Notes under the pieces: generated by a model
Databases searched by the model: none
Told to the model about the DNA's origin: nothing
What the model saw: only the letters and a program-made list of their open reading frames with translations
Part shown: one piece after another, positions 42,600-50,674 of the stretch
Layout: every line of letters starts with the position of its first letter
Numbering within the stretch: the first letter of the stretch is position 1
From: VGBV01 sp963780395
GTDB taxonomy: Bacteria > Actinomycetota > Thermoleophilia > Solirubrobacterales > 70-9
Length of the DNA stretch: 64,000 nt
Assembly: GCA_963780395.1 (NCBI GenBank)
Contig: CAWABY010000012.1
Location: forward strand, 1-64,000
Direction of reading: 5' to 3'
Translations under genes and position numbers: made by a program

Positions 42600-43796
42600 G
42601 GTTTCGAGAATCTGCTCGGCGGCCCGGCGGCCGCTGCGGAGCGCGCCCTCCATCAGCCCGTGCCATTCACCGGCGGTGTGCTCCCCGGCGAAGTGCAGCG
42701 GGCCGATCGGCTGGGCCAAGTCGTCATCGCGCAGGGGCGAGGAGACGCTTCGCGCCGAGTAGGCGCCCCGCACCCAGGGGTCGTCGTGCCAGGTGGACAG
42801 CAGCGCCGCGTCCGGATCGTCGTCGACCTCGAGCTCCGCGCGCAGCGCGGTCAGCGGCTTGATCCAGGTCTCGGCGCCGCCGGAGGTGAGCGTTTCGATC
42901 GCCGCGGTCGTGCCGGTGTAGCCGGTCAGGAACGGCGCCGGCTCGCCGTCGGCGCCGAGCTGGGTGTAGGACCAGAAGTGCCCGGCGACGGACATGATCG
43001 CGCTGGGCTCGGCCGGGGCCCGCATCGGCAGGAACAGCTTGGCGTTCTGCCCGTACTCCACCCCAGCGAGCGCGTCCGCCGTCGCGCCCTCCAGCGGCGG
43101 GTCGAACTCAACCTCCGCCAGGGGCCGGGTCGGGATCGCGATCACGGCGCCGTCTGCCTCCACCTCGGCGTCACCGGTGGAGACCGTGACGGAGCCCTCG
43201 GACCAGCTCACGCGCCGCACCGGTGACTCCAGGTGGATCGCGTCGCCGAGCTCCTCGGCGAGCGCGTCGGCCAGGCGCATGTTCCCGCCCTCGAGCGTGA
43301 AGTTGTCGAAGTCCCCGAAGGTGGATGCGCCCTCCTCCAGCACCGAGACCTCGAGGTCCTCGACCGGATGGCCGTTGGAGATCGCGACCCTGGTCTTGAT
43401 CAGCGCCGAGAGCGGCGGTTCGAGCAGCAGGGAGTCGATCGCCTCGCCCGCGTTGGCGGCATCCTGCGGCGGGCCGGCACCGATGCGCTCGAACGCGGCC
43501 TCCAGGTCCGACCAGCCGACCGACTCCTCGCCGACCGGGATACGCCGCCCGTACGGGGTGCCCTTGAGGACAAGCGGGATCCCGAAGCGCGCCGCCAGCT
43601 CCTCCATCACCTCATAGCCCGGCAGGATGAACTCGGCACCGCGCTCGATCGTCGCGCCCTCAAACGGCACCGACCAGACGCGGCCGCCGACCCGGTCGCG
43701 GGCCTCCAGCACCGTCACCTCGGCGCCGCCGGCGCGCAGCGCGTCGGCCGCCGCAAGTCCGGCGTAGCCGGCGCCGATCACGGCGACGCGCTTCAA
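42596..43796 (-). CDS. Flavin monoamine oxidase family protein 1
   Basis: FAD-dependent amine oxidase. The N-terminus has the dinucleotide-binding fold VAVIGAGYAGLAAADALRAG, E near 31 in TVLEARDRVGGRVW, the family's RxGGR motif. The C-terminus is PIGLHFAGEHT-like (GPLHFAGEHTAGEWHGLMEG, then ALRSGRRAAEQIL) closing the FAD site. As sequenced, the frame passes ILETLGAPG and remains open, antisense to arsR and MMPL, to 41751 (681 residues). One surplus C near 42600 would give ILET and a TAG at 42598-42596, matching family length (about 399). I use this end. It is the last gene of a five-gene operon and starts seven bases after the phosphotriesterase-like gene. Confidence 0.85.
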
Positions 43797-43803
43797 GGCG
43801 CCT

Positions 43804-44766
43804 TCAGCGAGCGAGCCACCGCTTCGGGTTCTCCACCAGCATCGTCTCGAGCTGCTCGTCGGTCATCCCGGACTCCTTCAGCGTCGGGATCACCGACTCG
43901 AACAGGAAGGTCATGCTCCAGTCCTTGGCCACGGGCTCGAGCTGCTCGACCATCTCGGGCGGGTACCAGTCGAGGCCCGCCGCGATCGGGATGTCGAAGT
44001 CCTGCGAGAGGAACATGCGCTCGGCGTATCCCTTCTCCAGCAGGGCGAGCACAGTGGCGTTGCGCTTGTCGGTGGGCAGGAAGATGTCGAGCCCGTAGCG
44101 GTCCATGCCGATGTAGACGCCCTTGTCCAGCAGGCCCTCGATGTAGGAGAGGTCGTCGCTGTCGCCGGTGTGGGCGATCTGGATCTTCTCGGGCGCAACG
44201 CCCTCCTCGAGGAAGATGTCCACCTGCGCCGGGCCCGTGTCAGAGGCCGGGCGCGAGTGGGCCATGATCGGTGCGCCCGTCTGCAGCGAGGCGCGCGCGG
44301 CGGCGCGGTGCAGCTTCTCGACGTTCTCGGTGATCCCCGGCTCGTCGGCGGCGCACTTGATGAAGGCCGCCTTGGCATCCGTGCCCTGCATCCCCTGTTC
44401 GACGTCGTGGACATAGAGGCCCGCGATGAAGTCGGCGTCGCGCGTGGTGAGGAACATCGGCAGGTGGTCGTAGGTGTAGATCCCGGTACAGGCGACGATC
44501 TGCAGGCCGGTCTCGGAGGCGAGCTGCTGCAGGACCGAGACCTCGCGTCCCAGCATCATCGCCGTCGGCTCCACCACGGTCTTCACGTCGTGGGACTTGA
44601 CGGCATCGGCGGACTCCATCGCCAGGGTCCATTCCTGGTCGCGGTCACGGGCGTGCGGCCATTGCGCGGTCACCGCCTCGTCGCCCGAGAAGAAGTGCTC
44701 GTGGATCAGCGTCAGACCGAGCTCGTCGGCGTCGATCGGTCCGTTCACACCCTCCACGCTCGCCAT
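43804..44766 (-). CDS. Phosphotriesterase-family metal-dependent hydrolase
   Basis: 320 residues from ATG 44766, behind GGAGAGGAGAG. Metal ligands fit the family: LTLIHEHFF (H.H), FIKCAADEPG (bridging, normally carbamylated Lys), PIMAHSRP (His), QIAHTGDSDD (His) and LSQDFDIP (Asp). Members hydrolyse lactones, phosphotriesters or amides; true organophosphate activity is rare. The longer frame to 44847 adds a non-conserved Arg/Pro-rich segment. It lies between the nitrilase-type gene and amine oxidase 1 in the same operon, so a lactone or cyclic amide formed in an amine-degrading pathway is a reasonable but unproven substrate. Confidence 0.88.
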   Translation of the reverse strand: MASVEGVNGPIDADELGLTLIHEHFFSGDEAVTAQWPHARDRDQEWTLAMESADAVKSHDVKTVVEPTAMMLGREVSVLQQLASETGLQIVACTGIYTYDHLPMFLTTRDADFIAGLYVHDVEQGMQGTDAKAAFIKCAADEPGITENVEKLHRAAARASLQTGAPIMAHSRPASDTGPAQVDIFLEEGVAPEKIQIAHTGDSDDLSYIEGLLDKGVYIGMDRYGLDIFLPTDKRNATVLALLEKGYAERMFLSQDFDIPIAAGLDWYPPEMVEQLEPVAKDWSMTFLFESVIPTLKESGMTDEQLETMLVENPKRWLAR

Positions 44767-44800
44767 CCCGGCTCTCCTCTCCTCGTTGGGCGGGCGGATC

Positions 44801-45673
44801 CTATTCGGGCGTCTGGGGCGGGCGCACGCTGCCGCCGTCGCCGCCATACATGGGCAGCTCGATCCCCGGGCCGGTACGGATGATCTGCTCCCACATGCGA
44901 CTGACCCCGCCGGTGCCGTATTCGCGCACGCGGGCGACGGCGTCGAGGTCGAGCACGTCGGTCAGCAGCTCCTCCCCCTCCCCCGCCCGCAGGCGGACCA
45001 GCCCCTCGGGATCGACGATCAGGCTGCGGCCCAGCGCGGCCGGCTGCGCGGCGTTCAGGTTGACGACGTAGAGCTGGTTGGCGATCGCGTTGGCGCGCGC
45101 CATCACCAGCTCGGCCTCGCGGTCGGCGGTCGTGGTCAGCGCGGGCTGGATCACGACCTCGGCCCCCAGCCAGGCGAGCTGGCGGAAGGTCTCGGGGAAG
45201 GAGCCGTCGTAGCAGATCGCCAGCCCAACCCTGCCGACCCCGGGCATCTCGAAGGTGACGAACTCGCCGCCGGGCTCGGTGGACTCGTGGGGCTGCCACG
45301 GGAAGACCTTGCGGTAGGTGGCGACCAGGTCGCCCTCAGGCGAGAGCACGGGCACCGTGTTGTGGATCAGGCCCGATGCGGTGCGCTCGTAGACCGAGCC
45401 GGCGACGAGCCAGACGCCCGCCTCGCGGGCCAGCTCGCCCAGGCGCTCGGTCAGCGGGCCGGGGATCTCGACCGCGACCTTCTCGGCGTAGCCGCCGCCT
45501 TCGTCGAGCAGCTGGGGCACCGCGGCCAGGTAGAGCTCGGGCAGGACCACGAGCTGGGCGTGGCCGGCGATCCCGCGCACCCGCGGCAGCCGCTCGGCGA
45601 GCTGGGCCAGCGTCGCACCGGGGTCGCCGAACACCGGCGCGGTCTGCAGCGCGGCGATCGACAGCGCCCTCAT
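44801..45673 (-). CDS. Nitrilase-superfamily carbon-nitrogen hydrolase
   Basis: 290 residues from ATG 45673, overlapping the preceding stop (TGATG). The catalytic triad is visible: Glu in VVLPELYLAA, Lys in ATYRKVFPWQPHES, Cys in GLAICYDGSFPET. The C-terminal part has MARANAIANQLYVVNLNA and SLIVDPEGLV. Enzymes of this fold hydrolyse amides, N-carbamoyl groups or nitriles. The match is to amidase-type branches (omega-amidase, carbamoylputrescine amidase) rather than true nitrilases; exact substrate unknown. The operon context with two amine oxidases suggests work on an amide or carbamoyl derivative of an amine. Confidence 0.88.
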   Translation of the reverse strand: MRALSIAALQTAPVFGDPGATLAQLAERLPRVRGIAGHAQLVVLPELYLAAVPQLLDEGGGYAEKVAVEIPGPLTERLGELAREAGVWLVAGSVYERTASGLIHNTVPVLSPEGDLVATYRKVFPWQPHESTEPGGEFVTFEMPGVGRVGLAICYDGSFPETFRQLAWLGAEVVIQPALTTTADREAELVMARANAIANQLYVVNLNAAQPAALGRSLIVDPEGLVRLRAGEGEELLTDVLDLDAVARVREYGTGGVSRMWEQIIRTGPGIELPMYGGDGGSVRPPQTPE

Positions 45674-46331
45674 CAGGGCGCCGCCGGGAAGCTGATGCCT
45701 GCGAGCGAGAACCAGTCCCCGTCCACGTAGCCGCTGCCGAGAGTCACCGAGCCGTCGGCGCCGACGTCGATGCGGTTGAGGCCGACGCCGTTCTCGAGCA
45801 CCGCGAAACGAATGGCGCTCGGCCGGGCGGAAGCCGGCGGGCAGGACGAAGATCGGCCCCAGGGTGACGACCGTGCCGCTGTTGGTCGGAACCGCGATCG
45901 ATCCCTGCAGGTGGACGATCCCGAACTCGTCCCGGGAGAAGGCGGCGCTCGCGTGGCCCCCCGGCCCGTCGAAGTTCTGGAAGTGCTCGTCGCAGACGAC
46001 GCCGTCGCTGTGGAGGCAGGTGAACTGGCCCGGCGGGTTCGCGGCTCTGGTGGGCCTCGTCGACGGGGTCCAGTCGAGGGGCCCGCTGCGCGCGAGCGCT
46101 GACGAGTCCACCCCGTCGAGCGATCCGGCGTCGGCCGCGGAAGGCACCTGGCCGAGCTTCGCCTCGTTGACGTCGCGGCCGTCGAGGCTGTCGGGCTTGA
46201 CCTGCTTCGAGCCGACGCTGTTGGACCCGAAGCTTACCGGCCGCGTAGGCGCCGCCGCCGAGCGCGACGAACAGGGCGATGACCGAGACGACGTTGGCGA
46301 AGTTCAGGTGGCGAGGCAGAGCGCTGATGGT
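45673..46331 (-). CDS. Exported or surface protein with ALFVALGGGAYA-type segment (two frameshifts)
   Basis: Begins near 46331 with a segment typical of Thermoleophilia surface proteins: LPRHLNFANVVSVIALFVAL then GGGAYAAG. After a shift near 46235 it continues PDSLDGRDVNEAKLGQVPSA and DAGSLDGVDSSALARSG, a repeat region seen in this protein class. The globular C-terminal part starts QFTCLHSDGVVCDEHFQNFD and, after another shift near 45810, ends LGSGYVDGDWFSLAGISF with TGA overlapping the nitrilase start. No ATG, GTG or TTG is found at the 5' end; the first plausible codon is an ATC. Its presence inside a catabolic operon is unusual. Role unknown. Confidence 0.6.
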
Positions 46332-46339
46332 ACGGTGCG

Positions 46340-47662
46340 CTAGAGTTCCGCGAGCGCCGCGGCGGCGGCGCCGCGGCCGGTCCTGACCGCGCCCTCCATG
46401 TAGCCGCAGACCCACTGGTCCGAGCCGCAGACGTAGAAGGGCGGCTCGTGGGTGCCGTGCAGCGGGCCCACGGCCATCACGTCGCCCGGGCGCCACTGGG
46501 TGATGTAGCCCTGGGTCCAGGGATCGACGCCCCAGCGCCGCATGAAGACCCGGCCCGGGTCGGCTGCGCCGTCACCGAGGGCCGCGACCAGCTCGGCGGT
46601 CAGCTGCTCCTGGAGCAGGTGCTCCGGGGTGGCGAGCAGGGGCGCCAGCCGCTCGGGCGGGGTCAGCGTGGAGAGGATGCCGTCCACCTGGGCCCAGACG
46701 CCGCCGATCATCCCCGTTTCGCCATAGACCTCGCCGTTCTGGCCGTTCTCATGCCAGAAGGACTTGTCGTACGTGAAGACGGTCTTGGCGGCCAGGGCGT
46801 GGCGCTGGCGGTGCAGCGATCCCAGCCGCTCATCGGAGACGCCCTCGACGTGGATGTCCCGCAGCGGCCCGGCGGGGACGGCCGAGACGACGGCGCCGCA
46901 CTCGAAGCGATCGCCGTTGCGGCCGATCACGACGCAGCCCGACGAGCTGACCCGGATGCGGTCCACCGGCGCCGCGTAGCGGATGCGGTGGGCACCGACC
47001 TCCTCGGCCAGCCGCAGCGGCACGGTTCCCGAGCCCTCGGCCACCCGCTGGGATTCCCAGCTCTCGTACTCGTAGAAGCCGGTCGCGCCCGCGACGGCCT
47101 GCTTGCGCAGCTCGGACAGCAGCGAGGTGCGCTCGATCGACTCCGAGGACAGCGCGAGCGCGAACAGCTCGCGCATGCGGACCGCGTTCGGCGCCGCGCC
47201 CACGTCGCGCATCCAGGCGCCCAGCGAGAGCCGGTCCAGCTTCTCGGCCTCGGGGTGCTTCCAGGGGTCATCGGGATCGACGGTGCGGGTCAGCTCGCGG
47301 AACTTCTCCTCGGTCTCCGCGTAACTGGCGCGGTCGTCATCCGACATCCAGGGGTAGCCGTCGCCGACGAAGCGCCCCTCGGCGAGCATGAACGTCTCCT
47401 CCCCCGGGTCGTCGGCGAACGACGCCTCCACCGTCAGCCCGAGCTCCTCGACCAGGCCGAGGTAGGCCTCCTGGAAGGGCCCCGTCAGCTCGCCCCCGAG
47501 CTGCACCAGCCGTCCGTCCTCGAGCTGGGTCTGCACCACCCGGCCGCCGGGTCGGTCGCGCGCCTCGAGCACGATCACGTCGGCGCCGCCGTCAGCCAGG
47601 TCCCGCGCGGCCGAGAGCCCGGCGAGACCCGCCCCGACGACGACCACATCGTGCTTTGACAT
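46340..47662 (-). CDS. Flavin monoamine oxidase family protein 2
   Basis: 440 residues from ATG 47662 with GGAGGGGAGAGGAG upstream. FAD-binding fold at the N-terminus (VVVVGAGLAGLSAARDLADG, IVLEARDRPGGRV), family substrate-domain features (GGELTGPFQEAYLGLVEELG, LSLGAWMRDVG) and the C-terminal flavin-closing motif (YVCGSDQWVCGYMEGAVRTG). It is about 25-30 percent similar by eye to amine oxidase 1, so the two are distinct enzymes, not a recent duplicate. The enzyme oxidises amines to imines/aldehydes with release of ammonia and H2O2. It is the first gene of the operon and is divergent from the EEP lipoprotein gene. Confidence 0.9.
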   Translation of the reverse strand: MSKHDVVVVGAGLAGLSAARDLADGGADVIVLEARDRPGGRVVQTQLEDGRLVQLGGELTGPFQEAYLGLVEELGLTVEASFADDPGEETFMLAEGRFVGDGYPWMSDDDRASYAETEEKFRELTRTVDPDDPWKHPEAEKLDRLSLGAWMRDVGAAPNAVRMRELFALALSSESIERTSLLSELRKQAVAGATGFYEYESWESQRVAEGSGTVPLRLAEEVGAHRIRYAAPVDRIRVSSSGCVVIGRNGDRFECGAVVSAVPAGPLRDIHVEGVSDERLGSLHRQRHALAAKTVFTYDKSFWHENGQNGEVYGETGMIGGVWAQVDGILSTLTPPERLAPLLATPEHLLQEQLTAELVAALGDGAADPGRVFMRRWGVDPWTQGYITQWRPGDVMAVGPLHGTHEPPFYVCGSDQWVCGYMEGAVRTGRGAAAAALAEL

Positions 47663-47701
47663 CGGCTCCTCTCCCCTCCAGCGAAAGCTGAATCTGGACT
47701 C

Positions 47702-47726
47702 AATCTATCGCTGCGGCCGATAGAGT
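47702..47726. promoter_or_regulatory. Divergent promoter with palindromic operator
   Basis: TCTATCG-ctgcggc-CGATAGA (47704-47724) is a 7-bp inverted repeat. Each arm overlaps a -10-like element pointing outwards: TAGATT on the minus strand (47707-47702) towards amine oxidase 2 and TAGAGT on the plus strand (47721-47726) towards the EEP gene. Confidence 0.5.
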
Positions 47727-47804
47727 GGCGGCGCGAGCACCCCCGGACGCGTGAGCGGTCCGTAGGACCGCGAATCAAGGGGCTGACGGAGGAGGTGGCG
47801 ACTC

Positions 47805-48785
47805 ATGGGGAAGCGAGCCTGGACGGCGATCGCGGCGGTGACGGTGCTGGTCGGAGCCGGCGGGGTGCTCAGCGCCTGCGGGGATGACTCGGAAGAGACC
47901 GAGTTGACGGCGATGAGCTTCAACATCTGGGGCGGCGGCGCAAACGAGAAGAAGCCGATCGACGAGACGGTGGCGGCGATCGAGGCGGCGGACGCCGACG
48001 TGATCGGGGTCCAGGAGACGCGCCTCGAGGGACCACTGTGCACGGCCGAGTTCTGCCCGCCGCGCGGGCCGAGCGTGGCCCAGGACCTGGCCGACGCGCT
48101 GGGCTACGAGGTCTACGAGCAGAAGGCCGAGAACGAGGCGCTGTGGGCGAACGCGATCCTCAGCCGCTATCCGATCAAGAGCCCGACGCCCAACGACCTC
48201 GGGGTCGAGCTTGACGTCGACGGCCGCTCGGTCTACGCCTTCAATATCCATCTGGACGACGCTCCGTACCAGCCCTACCAGCTGCTCGACATCAAGTACG
48301 GGCAGGCGCCGTTCATAGACACCGCCGAGCAGGCGGTCGCCTCTGCCGAGGAGACCCGCGGCGCGGCGATCGAGCTCCTCCGCGAGGATCTCGCCGAGGC
48401 CGACGATGCCGATGCGGCTTTCGTCTTCGGCGACTTCAACGAGCCTTCCGGCCGCGACTGGACCGAGGAGGCCGTCGAGGCCGGCAACCAGCCGATCGCG
48501 GTCGACTGGCCGAGCTCGCAGGCGATCGAGGACGAGGGCTTCGTGGACGCCTACCGCGAGGCGAATCCCGACCCCGTCGAGCGGCCCGCCTTCACCTGGA
48601 CGCCGACCAGCAAGCCGACGGTGAAGTGGGACCACCACGACCGCATCGACTTCGTCTTCGCCCGCGGCGACGACCTCACCGTCGAGGACGCCTCGATCGT
48701 CGGCGAGGCCGAGCCGCAGGCCCAGATCGTCGTGGACCCGTGGCCCTCGGACCACCGCGCGGTCGTCGCCACCGTCGGCTTCTAG
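47805..48785 (+). CDS. Endonuclease/exonuclease/phosphatase-family lipoprotein
   Basis: 326 residues. The signal peptide ends in a lipobox (GVLSAC, Cys near 25). The EEP fold shows AMSFNIWGGG (Asn), DVIGVQETRL (Glu), YAFNIHLDDAPYQ, FVFGDFNEPS (Asp, Asn), HDRIDFVFARG and WPSDHRAVVATV (Asp, His), so all catalytic positions are present. Outside the cell such enzymes cut DNA, phosphoinositides, sphingomyelin or nucleotides; the substrate is unknown. The ATG at 47805 has GGAGGTGG upstream. Its stop overlaps the stop of the convergent L,D-transpeptidase gene by four bases. Confidence 0.88.
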   Translation: MGKRAWTAIAAVTVLVGAGGVLSACGDDSEETELTAMSFNIWGGGANEKKPIDETVAAIEAADADVIGVQETRLEGPLCTAEFCPPRGPSVAQDLADALGYEVYEQKAENEALWANAILSRYPIKSPTPNDLGVELDVDGRSVYAFNIHLDDAPYQPYQLLDIKYGQAPFIDTAEQAVASAEETRGAAIELLREDLAEADDADAAFVFGDFNEPSGRDWTEEAVEAGNQPIAVDWPSSQAIEDEGFVDAYREANPDPVERPAFTWTPTSKPTVKWDHHDRIDFVFARGDDLTVEDASIVGEAEPQAQIVVDPWPSDHRAVVATVGF

Positions 48786-49894
48786 TAGACGACGACCGCC
48801 GTACCCAGCGCCGCGAACTTGTAGAGGCCCTTGGCCTCGGGCGCGGGCACGCGGACGCAGCCGTGCGAGGCCGGGAAGGTGGGCACGTCGGGGTACTCGT
48901 GGAAGGCGATGCCGTTGTTGAAGTAGGACGCGTAGGGCAGCCAGGTCTGGAACGGCACCGACCACGACCGCAGCTCCTTGCGGAAGACCTCGTAGCGGCC
49001 GCTCGGCGTGATCGTCCCCGGGGCCCCGCTGGAGGTGTGGATCGCCCGTTTGGTGCGCCCGCCCTCGACCAGCAGGGTCACGCCCCTGTCGCGATAGACC
49101 TCGAGGCGCTTCGGCGGCCCGCCGCGGCGAGGCTTCGGCCGCCGCGCCGACTGCAGCGCCTCGGCGGTGATCGGGCCGACGTCACCGTCGCGGTCCAGGC
49201 CCTCCCATGACTGGAAGGCGATCACCGCCTGCTCGGTCTGGTAGCCCGCCACGCCGTCGATCGCGCGCTTGGGCAGGTAGGAGAGCTTGGCCAGCTTGGT
49301 CTGGACCGCGCGGGTGCCCGGCAGTTTCGGTCCCCTTGCCCTGACCACCGGCTTCGGCCCCTGCTTCGGCGCCGCCAGCTCGCGGCGATCGACCTTGGGC
49401 TCGACCACGGTGTCGCCCGAGATGAGCCGCGCGTTCTCGATCCCCTCGAATTGGGTCAGGGTGTAGGTGACCTGCGCCACCCGCGCGTCCAGGTCGGCCT
49501 CCTGGTCGCGGCTGCGCTCAGCCTCGTCCGCGGGGACGCCGCCGGCGAACTCGGGCGAGAGCTTGACCGTCGCGGTCCCGTCCTCGGCAACGTCAAGCCC
49601 CTCCAGCGATGCGCCCTCTGGAATCTGGGTTTCGATCGGGACCTTGCCCGCCGCGCGCTGCTTGCGCGCCGGCCCCTCGAGCAGCTCACGGACGGCCGTC
49701 TTCGGGCCCGCGTCTGGCGAGTCGGTGTCCACGGGCTCGAACTGCTCCCCTGCCGTGAAGAAGACCTTCGGCCCCTCGGTCGCCTGCTGGGAGGAACCGT
49801 CCTCGCCGCCGCCGCCACCGCAGCCGGCGAGCAGCAGGGCCGCCCCGACGCAGATCGCGGCGCTCGCCTGCCGCTGGCTCCCGAGAGGCTTCAC
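48782..49894 (-). CDS. Lipoprotein L,D-transpeptidase with GerMN and peptidoglycan-binding domains
   Basis: 370 residues from GTG 49894. A lipobox (ALLLAGC) is followed by a GerMN-like domain (about 45-165: VRELLEGPARKQRAAGKVPI, TVKLSPEFAGG, QVTYTLTQFEGIENARLI), a peptidoglycan-binding-1 domain (AVQTKLAKLSYLPKRAIDGV, AVIAFQSWEGL, GDVGPITAEAL) and a YkuD catalytic domain with HTSSGAPGTITPSGRYEV and the active-site SHGCVRV (Cys near 345). YkuD enzymes form 3-3 cross-links or attach proteins to peptidoglycan. The longer frame to 50083 lacks a signal peptide at its start and overlaps the peroxiredoxin gene; it is rejected. Confidence 0.88.
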   Translation of the reverse strand: MKPLGSQRQASAAICVGAALLLAGCGGGGGEDGSSQQATEGPKVFFTAGEQFEPVDTDSPDAGPKTAVRELLEGPARKQRAAGKVPIETQIPEGASLEGLDVAEDGTATVKLSPEFAGGVPADEAERSRDQEADLDARVAQVTYTLTQFEGIENARLISGDTVVEPKVDRRELAAPKQGPKPVVRARGPKLPGTRAVQTKLAKLSYLPKRAIDGVAGYQTEQAVIAFQSWEGLDRDGDVGPITAEALQSARRPKPRRGGPPKRLEVYRDRGVTLLVEGGRTKRAIHTSSGAPGTITPSGRYEVFRKELRSWSVPFQTWLPYASYFNNGIAFHEYPDVPTFPASHGCVRVPAPEAKGLYKFAALGTAVVVY

Positions 49895-49946
49895 CGCGCG
49901 AGAGCCTAAGCTAGGTGTACCCCGCCGCAACGCAAAGGAGGAAACG

Positions 49947-50606
49947 ATGGCTCTGAAAATCGGCGACACCGCCCCCGACTTCGAGGCCGACTCGACCGAG
50001 GGCAGGATCAAGTTCCACGACTGGCTCGGCGACAGCTGGGGCGTCCTCTTCTCGCACCCCAAGGACTTCACGCCCGTCTGCACGACCGAGCTGGGCTACA
50101 TGGCCAACGCCAAGCCGGAGTTCGACAAGCGCGGCGTCAAGATCATCGGGCTCTCGGTAGACCCGTCCGACAAGCACGCGGAGTGGGCGAAGGACATCGA
50201 GGAGACCCAGGGGACCGCCCCGAACTACCCGATCATCGCCGACTCGGACTACGAGGTCTCAAAGGCCTACGACATGCTCCCGGCCGACGTCGAGGGCGAT
50301 CCGGCCGACCGCACTCCCGCCGACAACCAGACCGTCCGCAACGTGGTCGTGGTCGGCCCGGACAAGAAGGTGAAGCTGATCCTGGTCTACCCGATGACCA
50401 CCGGGCGCAACTTCGACGAGGTGCTGCGGGTGATCGACTCGCTGCAGCTGACCGCCAACCACAAGGTGGCGACGCCGGTCAACTGGAAGCAGGGCGACGA
50501 CGTAATCATCGCCGGCTCGGTCAGCGACGACGAGGCCAAGGAGAAGTACCCGGACGGCTGGGAGTCGCCGAAGCCCTACATCCGCATCGTCCCGCAGCCG
50601 GACTAA
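49947..50606 (+). CDS. 1-Cys peroxiredoxin (Prx6 type)
   Basis: 219 residues from ATG 49947 behind AAAGGAGG. The peroxidatic Cys45 lies in PKDFTPVCTTELG, with the partner Arg in RNVVVVGPD-like context (DNQTVRNVVVVGPDKKVKLI). The long C-terminal part (VIDSLQLTANHKVATPVNW, KYPDGWESPKPYIR) identifies the Prx6/1-Cys branch, which has no resolving Cys within the chain. It reduces H2O2 and organic peroxides in the cytoplasm. Two H2O2-producing amine oxidases are encoded a few kb away, although it is not in their operon. It is divergent from the L,D-transpeptidase gene with a 52-base gap. Confidence 0.95.
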   Translation: MALKIGDTAPDFEADSTEGRIKFHDWLGDSWGVLFSHPKDFTPVCTTELGYMANAKPEFDKRGVKIIGLSVDPSDKHAEWAKDIEETQGTAPNYPIIADSDYEVSKAYDMLPADVEGDPADRTPADNQTVRNVVVVGPDKKVKLILVYPMTTGRNFDEVLRVIDSLQLTANHKVATPVNWKQGDDVIIAGSVSDDEAKEKYPDGWESPKPYIRIVPQPD

Positions 50607-50674
50607 GCGGCGGCGGCCCGCCGGATAGGCGCCCACCCGGTACGCTCTCCCTTCCGGGGGCACGAAAGGGAGCG

